NCBI RefSeq assembly: GCF_006974145.1
Contig: NZ_CP039456.1
Location: forward strand, 434,001 to 498,000
Length of the DNA: 64,000 nucleotides
Reading direction: 5' to 3'
From: Changchengzhania lutea
GTDB lineage: Bacteria > Bacteroidota > Bacteroidia > Flavobacteriales > Flavobacteriaceae
The first letter of the stretch is position 1, and each line of letters opens with the position of its first letter. A model generated the notes under the pieces. It was given only the letters and a program-made list of their open reading frames with translations. It did no database searches and had not been told where the DNA came from. The position numbers were made by a program, and so were the translations under genes. Below are positions 8,861-16,525 of the stretch, in pieces.

Positions 8861-8864
8861 TAAA

Positions 8865-8897
8865 AGACCTGTCAGGTTTTAAAAACCTGACAGGTCT
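8865..8897. terminator. Terminator hairpin of a repeat-like type
   Basis: Arms AGACCTGTCAGGTTT and its complement enclose a short A-rich loop directly after the PP-loop ATPase stop codon and before the convergent receptor gene. The core ACCTGTCAGG is similar to hairpins at 24737-24813, so this may be a dispersed repeat acting as a terminator. Confidence 0.8.
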
Positions 8898-8929
8898 AAA
8901 TTTAATGAGAACCTAAAATAATTCTAGGT

Positions 8930-10801
8930 TTAAAGATTTATATTCAATCCTAAATTCACATTTCTACCTTTCGTTGTATATCCTAAAATTTCAAGGTAAT
9001 CTTCGTTGAACACGTTAGTAAGACTTGCAAAAAGTTTCACTTTATTATTTATTAGTTTCTGACTGAAATATAAATCAACTAAAGAAAACGACTGCAATTC
9101 AACATTTTCAAACGTTTCAAAATCCAAATCTGTCCTACTTTCAACAAATTGATAGTTTAGGGATATATAGGTCTTATTAGACAAATTATATCCCAAATTG
9201 GCATTGGCTTTATGCTTTGGAACCCGCAAACGAATGCCATTTTTTAATTCTGTAAAGGTATAGTTAGCACTAAGAGAAAAATCTTTAATTACACCAACTT
9301 CTGCTTCAAATTCAAAACCTTGAACGGTAGCATCAGCGCTTGCATTTTCATAATTAGACGTGTAAATAATGGTGTTTTCCTCTTTTCTGTTAAAATAAAC
9401 CCCGTTTACCCGAAATCCTTTTTTAGTGTTATATTCAAAACCGCCTTCCGTAGTTAGGTTTTCTTCAGGCTCCAAATTAGGATTGGCTCCGAAAAAACCA
9501 AACAATTGTGATAAATTAGGGGCGATAAATGAGGTCGCATAAGACCCAAAAAATTTGGCGTATCCAGATTTAACAGGAATTGTGTACGACGGATTTAGGC
9601 TATACACAAAATGTGAACCATATTCACTGTGATTGTTTAAACGTGCTCCTGCATTTAGGTTTAAACCAAAATCTGAAACATAAACAACATTCAAATATGG
9701 ATCGGTATTGGTGAAACTTTCATCGGTTGTAAACAAGCTTTTATAATCGGCAAAATTTAGTCCTACTATAGTATAAAGTTTTTCATTAAAAACATATTTA
9801 TTGAATGCATCCAACACCAGACTTTCAGCTTCATTAGTTGATCCAAATTCAGAAATTGTTTCTCTGTTTATTTTTGCGAATGCTGCATTCACTTGAAAGC
9901 TTCCATTGTCATATTCAAACTTAGGCGCTAAGCCAAAACGGGTTTGCTCCGATATATATTTATCATCTGTATCAGCAAATACATATGTTGGTGCAGGAAA
10001 TCCATCGATATCTGTTTTAAACTTATCATAACTTCCAAATGCGGTAATTTGAAAAGCATCATTTACTTCGTAACTAATTTTTAAATTGGTATTAAACCTT
10101 GAAAACGCGTCTTTTTCAAGGTTATTGGATTTTGCTGCCGAAATTCCATCAACAAAACGGTTACCAAAACTTGCTAAATAAGTTAATTTGTTCGAAGTCC
10201 CGTTTACGGATACATTATTTGTGAAACTTGACCCATTATAATTTAAATCGTCCTGGGTTTGATTCGTCCCAACAGCAGTCAAAAAACTTCCTGAAATGGT
10301 TTTCGCTGAAGCTTTTTTAGTAGTGATATTTATTACGGCTGTGGCTGCTGCATTGCCGTAAAGTGTACTCGCAGCACCTTTAATAACCTCAATAGATTCA
10401 ACGGTATTTAGATCTAACAAACGTAAATCAAAATCATTGGCAACACCTGATGGATCATTGACTTGAACACCATCAATAAGTACTAATACTTGCCTGTTGT
10501 TACCACCTCTAACAAAATAGCCTAAATTTTGACCTTCGACACTTCTACTGCCGTTAATTTCAATACCACTTTTAGTATTGATTAATTCTGAAACCGTTCG
10601 TCCTTGGTTATTCTCGATGTCCTTTTTGGAAATTTTAATAACCGTTTTTCCAGAATTTTCGCGTTTTAATTTAAAACGTGAATCAGTAACAACTACTTCT
10701 TCTAATTGTTGTACTTGCGTTGAATCGATTTGCTGTTGGGCAGCACCGATCATTGATATACCAAAACACAGTACACCAAAAATGTTTGTTTTTTTGTTCA
10801 T
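8930..10801 (-). CDS. btuB: TonB-dependent receptor, probable vitamin B12 receptor
   Basis: A 623-aa outer-membrane receptor. Signal peptide (residues 1-21), TonB-box-like EEVVVTDSRF, plug domain (about 50-170, with YFVRGGNNRQVLVLIDGVQV and GAASTLYGNAAATAVINI), then a 22-strand barrel ending in the terminal strand GRNVNLGLNINL with an aromatic-poor end. The length fits BtuB rather than the ~800-1000-aa SusC type. Substrate assignment rests on context: a cobalamin riboswitch lies directly upstream on the same strand and a divergent binding-protein/permease/ATPase operon follows. It brings cobalamin or a related corrinoid across the outer membrane. Confidence 0.9.
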   Translation of the reverse strand: MNKKTNIFGVLCFGISMIGAAQQQIDSTQVQQLEEVVVTDSRFKLKRENSGKTVIKISKKDIENNQGRTVSELINTKSGIEINGSRSVEGQNLGYFVRGGNNRQVLVLIDGVQVNDPSGVANDFDLRLLDLNTVESIEVIKGAASTLYGNAAATAVINITTKKASAKTISGSFLTAVGTNQTQDDLNYNGSSFTNNVSVNGTSNKLTYLASFGNRFVDGISAAKSNNLEKDAFSRFNTNLKISYEVNDAFQITAFGSYDKFKTDIDGFPAPTYVFADTDDKYISEQTRFGLAPKFEYDNGSFQVNAAFAKINRETISEFGSTNEAESLVLDAFNKYVFNEKLYTIVGLNFADYKSLFTTDESFTNTDPYLNVVYVSDFGLNLNAGARLNNHSEYGSHFVYSLNPSYTIPVKSGYAKFFGSYATSFIAPNLSQLFGFFGANPNLEPEENLTTEGGFEYNTKKGFRVNGVYFNRKEENTIIYTSNYENASADATVQGFEFEAEVGVIKDFSLSANYTFTELKNGIRLRVPKHKANANLGYNLSNKTYISLNYQFVESRTDLDFETFENVELQSFSLVDLYFSQKLINNKVKLFASLTNVFNEDYLEILGYTTKGRNVNLGLNINL

Positions 10802-10824
10802 TTAATGAATAATTACTCGAGAAT

Positions 10825-10840
10825 CGTATAGATCTATACG
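10825..10840. promoter_or_regulatory. 16-bp perfect palindrome between riboswitch and btuB start
   Basis: CGTATAGATCTATACG reads the same on both strands. It lies 24 bases before the btuB start codon and 44 bases after the riboswitch core. No T-run follows, so it is not a classical terminator; it could be part of the expression platform that sequesters the translation start, or a protein site. Confidence 0.45.
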
Positions 10841-10881
10841 CAAACTTTTATCCCGAAAGTTTAACTTATTTTGTTTTGAAA

Positions 10882-11050
10882 ATGGCAGGTCTCCTGACTT
10901 GCGTCTTCATGCTGGTCTTCCCAAAGAATGTTCTTCAGTGACTTGAAGTTGAACATGAAGCTGAATAGCTTACAGTTGCGGGAACAGTTCTGGAATTAAT
11001 AATTAATATTGCACCAGATTCCCTTTTAATTCCTTCAGTTAAAACTGAAT
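10882..11050 (-). ncRNA. Cobalamin riboswitch
   Basis: Read on the minus strand, the segment has the conserved parts in the right order: GGGAATCTGGTGCAA, then TTCCCGCAACTGTAAG, then AAGTCACTGAAG, TTGGGAAGAC, and the terminal block AAGTCAGGAGACCTGCC at 10884-10900. These are the hallmark sequences of the AdoCbl-type riboswitch core. It ends about 80 bases before the btuB start, so it represses the receptor when cobalamin is plentiful. The divergent transport operon has no second copy. The 5' boundary is approximate. Confidence 0.96.
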
Positions 11051-11116
11051 AAAACCAAATTTCGTTGCAAAAATAAACATTCTGTTTAATCTTTCATTAA
11101 AAACATTAAATAATAT

Positions 11117-11124
11117 TACTTTTG
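11117..11124 (+). promoter_or_regulatory. Candidate -7 element of the btuFCD operon
   Basis: TACTTTTG fits TAnnTTTG and lies 20 bases before the TTG start of the binding-protein gene. It lies outside the riboswitch, so this operon appears to be transcribed independently of it. Confidence 0.4.
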
Positions 11125-11144
11125 AAGCAATTAAAATAGCAACA

Positions 11145-12287
11145 TTGAAAAACTCAATTCTCCTAATATTAATTTTCTTATTGGTTTCCTGTAAAAGCGA
11201 ACCTAACAAGCAATTCATCGAATCAGATACAGTTCATTCATTAGCCTTAAAATATGCGAAGGGCTTTTCAGTTGTAGATTATAAAACCTTCAAGGTCTTA
11301 GAAATTAAAAATCCTTGGCCACAGGCTAAAAAAAGCTATCGCTACGTTTTGATAAGTCATGAAAATGCGGCCAAAACAAGTTTTATGAAAGATGAATACG
11401 ATGCCATCATTCTTACCCCCATTGAAAAAATAGTGGTGACTTCAACGACACATCTTCCTGCTTTAGAATTATTACATGTAGAACAGACCCTAGTTGGATT
11501 TCCTGGAACAGATTTTATTTCATCTGAAAACATAAGACTTCGGGTTGAAAATAAACGGATTAGGGAACTCGGTAAAAATGAAAGCTTAAACACCGAAATT
11601 TTATTGGAATTGAACCCAAATGTCGTGATTGGTTTTGGCATTGATGGCAATAACCGCTCCTTAGAGACCATAAAAAAATCGGGGATTCCTGTTATTTTTA
11701 ATGGCGATTGGGTCGAACATTCGCCACTGGCCAAAGCAGAATGGATTAAGTTTTTTGGTGCTTTATATAACAAGCAAAAAGTAGCCGATTCCATTTTTAA
11801 CAGCATCGAAAAAGAATATTTAAAAGCAAAAGATATCGCTAAAAATGCAAAAATAAAACCCACTGTTTTAAGTGGTGCCATGCATAATGATATTTGGTAT
11901 TTACCAAATGGGACCAGTACCGAAGCACAACTTTTAGAAGACGCGTATGTAAATTATTTATGGAATGATACAGAGGGCTCCGGGAGTTTACAACTTAACT
12001 TTGAATCGGTCTATGTAAAAGCCAAAGATGCCGATATCTGGTTAAGTCCGTCAAACTATTCCAGTATGGAAAACCTAAAAAACGCCAATGAGCATCACGC
12101 GATGTTTAAAGCTTTTCAAAATAAAAATGTCTATTCATTTACAAACACCACAGGGAATTCTGGTGGGGTTTTGTATTACGAATTAGGCATGACTAGACCC
12201 GATATGGTGCTTAAAGATCTTATAAAGATCTGCCATCCAGAATTGTTAGAACATTATGAACCCATTTTCTTTAAACGTTTAGAATAA
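11145..12287 (+). CDS. btuF: Periplasmic cobalamin-binding lipoprotein (BtuF-like)
   Basis: A 380-aa substrate-binding protein with a lipoprotein signal (LLVSC, Cys at residue 16), starting at a TTG; no in-frame ATG precedes the lipobox. The two-lobe cluster A-II fold is suggested by IVVTSTTHLPALELL, then NTEILLELNPNVVIGFG and KKSGIPVIFNGDWVEH. It belongs to the BtuF/FhuD/FepB group that feeds FecCD-type permeases. Cobalamin is inferred from the adjacent riboswitch-controlled receptor; a haem or siderophore ligand is less likely. The next gene starts at the base after its stop codon. Confidence 0.85.
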   Translation: MKNSILLILIFLLVSCKSEPNKQFIESDTVHSLALKYAKGFSVVDYKTFKVLEIKNPWPQAKKSYRYVLISHENAAKTSFMKDEYDAIILTPIEKIVVTSTTHLPALELLHVEQTLVGFPGTDFISSENIRLRVENKRIRELGKNESLNTEILLELNPNVVIGFGIDGNNRSLETIKKSGIPVIFNGDWVEHSPLAKAEWIKFFGALYNKQKVADSIFNSIEKEYLKAKDIAKNAKIKPTVLSGAMHNDIWYLPNGTSTEAQLLEDAYVNYLWNDTEGSGSLQLNFESVYVKAKDADIWLSPSNYSSMENLKNANEHHAMFKAFQNKNVYSFTNTTGNSGGVLYYELGMTRPDMVLKDLIKICHPELLEHYEPIFFKRLE

Positions 12288-13319
12288 TTGTCAGATAGAA
12301 ACACATATCAAGTTCCGTTTATAGTGTCCATAGCTATTTTAATTGCATGCTTCTTTGTAAACATCAGTTTAGGATCGGTCTCCATTCCCTTAGAAGACGT
12401 TTTTAATAGCCTTATTGGAAGTTCGACCCAACAAGATACGTGGCAACATATCATTATAAATTACAGATTACCAAAAGCACTAACCGCTATAATTGTGGGT
12501 TCTGGCTTAGGTATTTCAGGACTATTGATGCAAACGTTATTTAGAAACCCATTAGCTGGTCCGTTTGTGCTGGGTATTAGTTCTGGCGCCAGTTTGGGCG
12601 TGGCATTGGTTATTTTGGGCTCTGGGTTATTTGGTGGTGTTTTTGCAACATTGTTTGTATCAAAATGGGGTCTTGTTATTGCCGCCAGTTCAGGTAGTTT
12701 TTTGGTTTTATTGGCGGTATTAATGGTTTCTATAAAAATTCGGGATACCATGGCCATTCTCATTATTGGACTTATGTTTGCCAGTATCACGGCAGCTATA
12801 GTAAGTGTGCTCTCCTATTTTGGTTCCGCCGAAGAACTACAACAATATATATTTTGGGGTTTTGGCAGTCTCGGAAATTTATCATGGGAAGACCTTTTTA
12901 TTCTATTTGTTATTTATAGTTTAGGTATCTTCATGAGCATCGTATCCATCAAGCCCTTAAACACCTTACTTTTAGGTGAAAATTATGCCAAAAGTTTGGG
13001 CTTGGATATTAAAACGAGTCGTTTGATCATCATTATTGCAACCAGTTTATTAGCGGGAACCATTACGGCTTTTGCAGGTCCCATAGCCTTTATAGGGTTA
13101 GCAATACCACACATCACCAGACAAGTGTTTAACACCTCTAACCATAAGGTATTATTGCCTGCTGTATTTATTTTTGGAGCTATGGTGATGCTGGTTTGTG
13201 ATACCATTGCGCAATTGCCTAATAGTGATTTTACATTGCCCATTAATGCCATAACATCCTTGGTTGGTGCACCCGTTGTGATTTGGTTGTTAGTTAGAAA
13301 ACGGAAAATGGTGTTTTGA
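12288..13319 (+). CDS. btuC: FecCD-type ABC permease (BtuC-like)
   Basis: A 343-aa inner-membrane permease with about ten hydrophobic helices. Family motifs are LPKALTAIIVGSGLGISGLL, MQTLFRNPLAGPFVLGIS and, near the C-terminus, the coupling region TAFAGPIAFIGLAIPHITRQ, which contacts the ATPase. It begins with TTG at 12288, directly after the btuF stop, so the two are translationally linked. It ends at the border of a heptamer array. Confidence 0.9.
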   Translation: MSDRNTYQVPFIVSIAILIACFFVNISLGSVSIPLEDVFNSLIGSSTQQDTWQHIIINYRLPKALTAIIVGSGLGISGLLMQTLFRNPLAGPFVLGISSGASLGVALVILGSGLFGGVFATLFVSKWGLVIAASSGSFLVLLAVLMVSIKIRDTMAILIIGLMFASITAAIVSVLSYFGSAEELQQYIFWGFGSLGNLSWEDLFILFVIYSLGIFMSIVSIKPLNTLLLGENYAKSLGLDIKTSRLIIIIATSLLAGTITAFAGPIAFIGLAIPHITRQVFNTSNHKVLLPAVFIFGAMVMLVCDTIAQLPNSDFTLPINAITSLVGAPVVIWLLVRKRKMVF

Positions 13320-13320
13320 A

Positions 13321-13390
13321 ATAGAGAATAGAGAATAGAGAATAGAGAATAGAGAATAGAGAATAGAGAATAGAGAATAGAGAATAGAGA
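13321..13390. repeat. Ten perfect tandem copies of a heptamer (VNTR)
   Basis: Seventy bases consist of exactly ten copies of ATAGAGA. The array fills most of the 85-base gap between the btuC stop codon and the GTG start of the ATPase gene, ending 14 bases before that start. Perfect short tandem repeats change copy number by slippage, and here they would alter the leader length of the ATPase gene. Confidence 0.95.
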
Positions 13391-13404
13391 AAATTTATAA
13401 ATTA

Positions 13405-14199
13405 GTGGCAGACAAAACACAACATATCATCTTAAAAACTGAAGATTTATCGATCGGCTATGCTTCTAAAAAAGCAAATACCATGGTTGCTTCCCATATA
13501 AATATTGAACTACAGAGAGGCGAATTAGTGGGTCTCATTGGGGCCAATGGCATTGGTAAATCGACGTTATTAAGAACCTTGACCCATGTTCAAAATCCAT
13601 TGGGCGGTTCCATTAAACTCAATGATAAAGATATTTCAACATATGACGCTTTAGATCTGGCAAAAGTGATGAGTTTGGTTTTAACCGAACCCATTGCCTC
13701 TAAAAATCTGTCAGTTTTCGAGTTGGTCGCATTAGGCAGGCAGCCTTATACCAATTGGGTGGGGAATTTATCTTCTAAGGACATGGCTGTAATCACGCAA
13801 GCCCTTGAACAAACAAATATCGAGGCTTTAAAAAACAAAAAATGTTTTGAACTAAGCGACGGCCAATTGCAAAAAGTCATGATTGCAAGAGCATTAGCCC
13901 AAGACACCGATTTGATTATATTGGATGAACCGACGACGCATCTGGATATGTACCATAAGGCTTATATTTTAAAATTGCTTCAAAAATTGGCCAGAGAAAC
14001 CAATAAGACCATTTTATTCTCATCACATGAAATAGACCTAGCCATCCAGTTATGTGACACGTTGATCGTGATGACTGACGATCGGGTATTTTCAGACGCA
14101 CCCTGCAAGCTTATAGAGCAAGGTGTTTTTGAAACCTTATTTCCAAAGGATTTAATTGCTTTTGATGAAAAAACGGGGAGTTTTCGGGTGAAAAAGTAA
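13405..14199 (+). CDS. btuD: ABC transporter ATP-binding protein (BtuD-like)
   Basis: A 264-aa ATPase. Walker A GANGIGKST at residues 46-54, Q-loop near TEPIASKN, signature LSDGQLQKVMIARALAQ, Walker B LIILDEPTTHLD, and the switch His in LFSSHEIDLA. The signature reads LSDGQ instead of LSGGQ, a known tolerated variant in this subfamily. The start is GTG at 13405, which follows the heptamer array. With the two genes before it, it completes a B12 importer. Confidence 0.9.
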   Translation: MADKTQHIILKTEDLSIGYASKKANTMVASHINIELQRGELVGLIGANGIGKSTLLRTLTHVQNPLGGSIKLNDKDISTYDALDLAKVMSLVLTEPIASKNLSVFELVALGRQPYTNWVGNLSSKDMAVITQALEQTNIEALKNKKCFELSDGQLQKVMIARALAQDTDLIILDEPTTHLDMYHKAYILKLLQKLARETNKTILFSSHEIDLAIQLCDTLIVMTDDRVFSDAPCKLIEQGVFETLFPKDLIAFDEKTGSFRVKK

Positions 14200-14293
14200 A
14201 ACATAGCGAGTTGTAGAGAACCGTCCAAAACTTAGTCTTCTTCTTTTTTACTTCCAACTTAAAAAATTATCTTTGATTTTATTTCTTTGATAA

Positions 14294-15613
14294 ATGAACG
14301 ACAACCTTATTCTTATTCTTGCCATACTTGTATCTGCTGGCATTGGCGCCTATTTAGGTATGCTATTCACAAAACTTAAAAGTAAGGGTGAAAAAAGTAC
14401 GCTCGAAGAACGCCAAAACCAAATGCGTTTGACTATTGAGGGTTTAAAGGAAAACCTGGCTAAGGTTGAAAGTGAACGGGACGCTATGCGTGATGAAAGA
14501 GATGTGTTAAATACCGAATTAACAAGAAAAGATACAGAATACATAAACCTACAACAACAAAGCTTAAAACGCGATGCTGAAATTGAAGAGCGCCAAGAGC
14601 AACTTAGAAAGGACTTTGAGCTTTTAGCGACGAGAATTCTTGATGAAAAATCCGAAAAATTTACCCTTCAGAATAAAGAAAACATCAAAAACATTCTAAA
14701 TCCGCTTCAAGAGAAAATTAAAGTTTTTGAAGAAAAAGTAGACTTAACCCAAAAAGAAAGCATCAGTATGCATTCCGCTCTAAAGGAACAGTTGTTGGGC
14801 TTAAAAGACTTAAATCAGCAAATGACCAAGGAAGCCACCAACCTAACCCGAGCTTTAAAAGGGGATAGTAAGATGCAAGGAAACTGGGGCGAATTGGTTT
14901 TAGAACGTGTCCTTGAAAAGTCTGGTCTAGAAAAAAATCGCGAGTATTTTGTACAACAAAGTTTTACCCTCGAAGATGGATCTCGCGTACTTCCCGATGT
15001 CGTGTTACATCTTCCTGATGGTAAAAAAATGGTGATTGATTCTAAGGTCTCTTTAACAGATTATGAGCGTTTGGTCAATGCAGAAGATGATGACAAGCCT
15101 TTGTTTCTAAAAGCCCACGTCAATTCTATTAAAAAACATGTCGATCAACTTTCAGAAAAAAATTATCAGGATTTGTATGATATAGAATCGCCAGATTTTG
15201 TGCTCATGTTTATACCTATTGAACCTGCTTTTGCCATTGTAGTTCATGAGGATAATGCTATATATAACAAAGCTTTTGAGAAGAATATTGTAATCGTGAC
15301 ACCTTCTACCCTTTTGGCTACCCTACGTACCATTGATAGTATGTGGAACAACGAGAAACAGCAGCAGAATGCCATAGAGATTGCAAGGCAGGCTGGTGCG
15401 CTGTATGATAAATTTGAAGGGCTGGTGAAGGATTTAACAGGTATTGGAAAAAAAATTGATTCGGCCAAAGTAGATTATTCTGCCGCCATGAATAAACTAG
15501 TTGAAGGTAAGGGCAACCTGATAACCAGTGTTGAAAAACTTAAAAAGATGGGAGCAAAAGCAAAAAAAGCACTTCCTGAAGCCATACTCAAACGTGCCAA
15601 CGATAACGAATAA
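14294..15613 (+). CDS. rmuC: DNA recombination protein RmuC
   Basis: A 439-aa protein: an N-terminal membrane helix (residues 4-22), a long coiled coil (about 30-190, rich in E/K/R/Q), then the RmuC nuclease-like domain with KGDSKMQGNWGELVLERVLE, VLPDVVLHLPDGKKMVIDSKVSL and FVLMFIPIEPAF. The PD-(D/E)XK-like core is visible as D...DSK. RmuC limits inversions at short inverted repeats in Escherichia coli. It appears to be a single gene or the first gene of a loose cluster. Confidence 0.92.
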   Translation: MNDNLILILAILVSAGIGAYLGMLFTKLKSKGEKSTLEERQNQMRLTIEGLKENLAKVESERDAMRDERDVLNTELTRKDTEYINLQQQSLKRDAEIEERQEQLRKDFELLATRILDEKSEKFTLQNKENIKNILNPLQEKIKVFEEKVDLTQKESISMHSALKEQLLGLKDLNQQMTKEATNLTRALKGDSKMQGNWGELVLERVLEKSGLEKNREYFVQQSFTLEDGSRVLPDVVLHLPDGKKMVIDSKVSLTDYERLVNAEDDDKPLFLKAHVNSIKKHVDQLSEKNYQDLYDIESPDFVLMFIPIEPAFAIVVHEDNAIYNKAFEKNIVIVTPSTLLATLRTIDSMWNNEKQQQNAIEIARQAGALYDKFEGLVKDLTGIGKKIDSAKVDYSAAMNKLVEGKGNLITSVEKLKKMGAKAKKALPEAILKRANDNE

Positions 15614-15627
15614 TAAAAAAGCGAACC

Positions 15628-15975
15628 ATGAAAACCCTAATTAAAATCAGTATTGCCATAGTATTTATTCTCATCGGATTTTTCAGTTTTGTCTACTTTG
15701 TGTATTACAGCGAAGGGGTTAGAGCTGGAAAGTTGGTCAAGTTCAGTAAAAAAGGCGTCCTTTTTAAAACCTGGGAAGGCGAAATTAGTCAAGGGGTTTC
15801 AGACTCTCAAATTTTTATTTTTTCTGTAGAAGAAGATGAGTCCCAGGTTATAGAAGACCTAAACGAATTTCAAGGTGACTATGTAAAACTGTATTATTTT
15901 GAGCGCTATAAAAAACTGTTTTGGTTGGGAGACACCAAATATTTTATAACCAAAGTGGAAGAAGAAAAAGACTAA
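15628..15975 (+). CDS. Small membrane-anchored protein, unknown
   Basis: A 115-aa protein with one N-terminal membrane helix (residues 7-30) and a small globular domain containing SKKGVLFKTWEGEISQG and an acidic end. It resembles short conserved Flavobacteriaceae proteins without an assigned role. It lies 14 bases after rmuC and five bases before the thioesterase gene, so the three are likely co-transcribed. Confidence 0.7.
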   Translation: MKTLIKISIAIVFILIGFFSFVYFVYYSEGVRAGKLVKFSKKGVLFKTWEGEISQGVSDSQIFIFSVEEDESQVIEDLNEFQGDYVKLYYFERYKKLFWLGDTKYFITKVEEEKD

Positions 15976-15980
15976 ATAAC

Positions 15981-16517
15981 ATGTTCAAGCACATAAAAGA
16001 ATCGCAAATTACCATTTCGGAACTCATGTTGCCCTCACACTCTAATTTTAGTGGTAAAATACATGGCGGCTATATTTTAAATTTGATGGATCAAATTGCG
16101 TTCGCTTGTGCCTCCAAACACTCCAGACATTATTGCGTCACAGCGTCTGTTAATAAAGTAGACTTTTTAAACTCTATTGATGTTGGCGAATTGGTCACGC
16201 TCAAGGCCTCTATTAATTATACGGGAAGAACTTCGATGGTGGTTGGCGTGCGAGTGGAATCTGAAAACATAAGAACTGGAGAAAAGAAACATTGTAATTC
16301 GTCATACTTTACCATGGTAGCTAAAGATGAAGATGGTAAAAACGTGCCTGTTCCTGGTTTAATTTTAAATTCCGAAGAATCGGTAAGGCGTTTTTCCAGA
16401 AGCATAAAAAGACAAGAACAAATGAAAAACAGATCGAATAATTTTAAGGCTTCTGAATTTAAAATGAATGAGCATTTAAAATTACTTACAACTCAAAATG
16501 TAAACGTTGAACTTTAG
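15981..16517 (+). CDS. Acyl-CoA thioesterase (hotdog fold)
   Basis: The ATG at 15981 is chosen over the earlier in-frame ATG at 15921, because that extension would overlap the preceding gene and lacks family similarity. The 178-aa product has the hotdog pattern of YciA/BACH-like thioesterases: LMLPSHSNFSGKIHGGYILN with the catalytic Asp in LNLMDQIAFACASKHS, then VTASVNKVDFLNSIDVGELV. It hydrolyses acyl-CoAs in the cytoplasm; chain preference cannot be read. Confidence 0.88.
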   Translation: MFKHIKESQITISELMLPSHSNFSGKIHGGYILNLMDQIAFACASKHSRHYCVTASVNKVDFLNSIDVGELVTLKASINYTGRTSMVVGVRVESENIRTGEKKHCNSSYFTMVAKDEDGKNVPVPGLILNSEESVRRFSRSIKRQEQMKNRSNNFKASEFKMNEHLKLLTTQNVNVEL

Positions 16518-16525
16518 GCTAAAAC

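Noticed and set aside
10882-11050. Riboswitch serving the plus-strand btuFCD operon
   Set aside because: The conserved blocks are ordered and oriented only on the minus strand.
13321-13390. Possible CRISPR array
   Set aside because: Units are seven bases and directly adjacent, without spacers; it is a simple tandem repeat.
12983-13420. Minus-strand frame with repeated SLFSILY units
   Set aside because: It is produced by the heptamer array and by the antisense of btuC; the repeats are a by-product of base sequence and no family similarity is visible.
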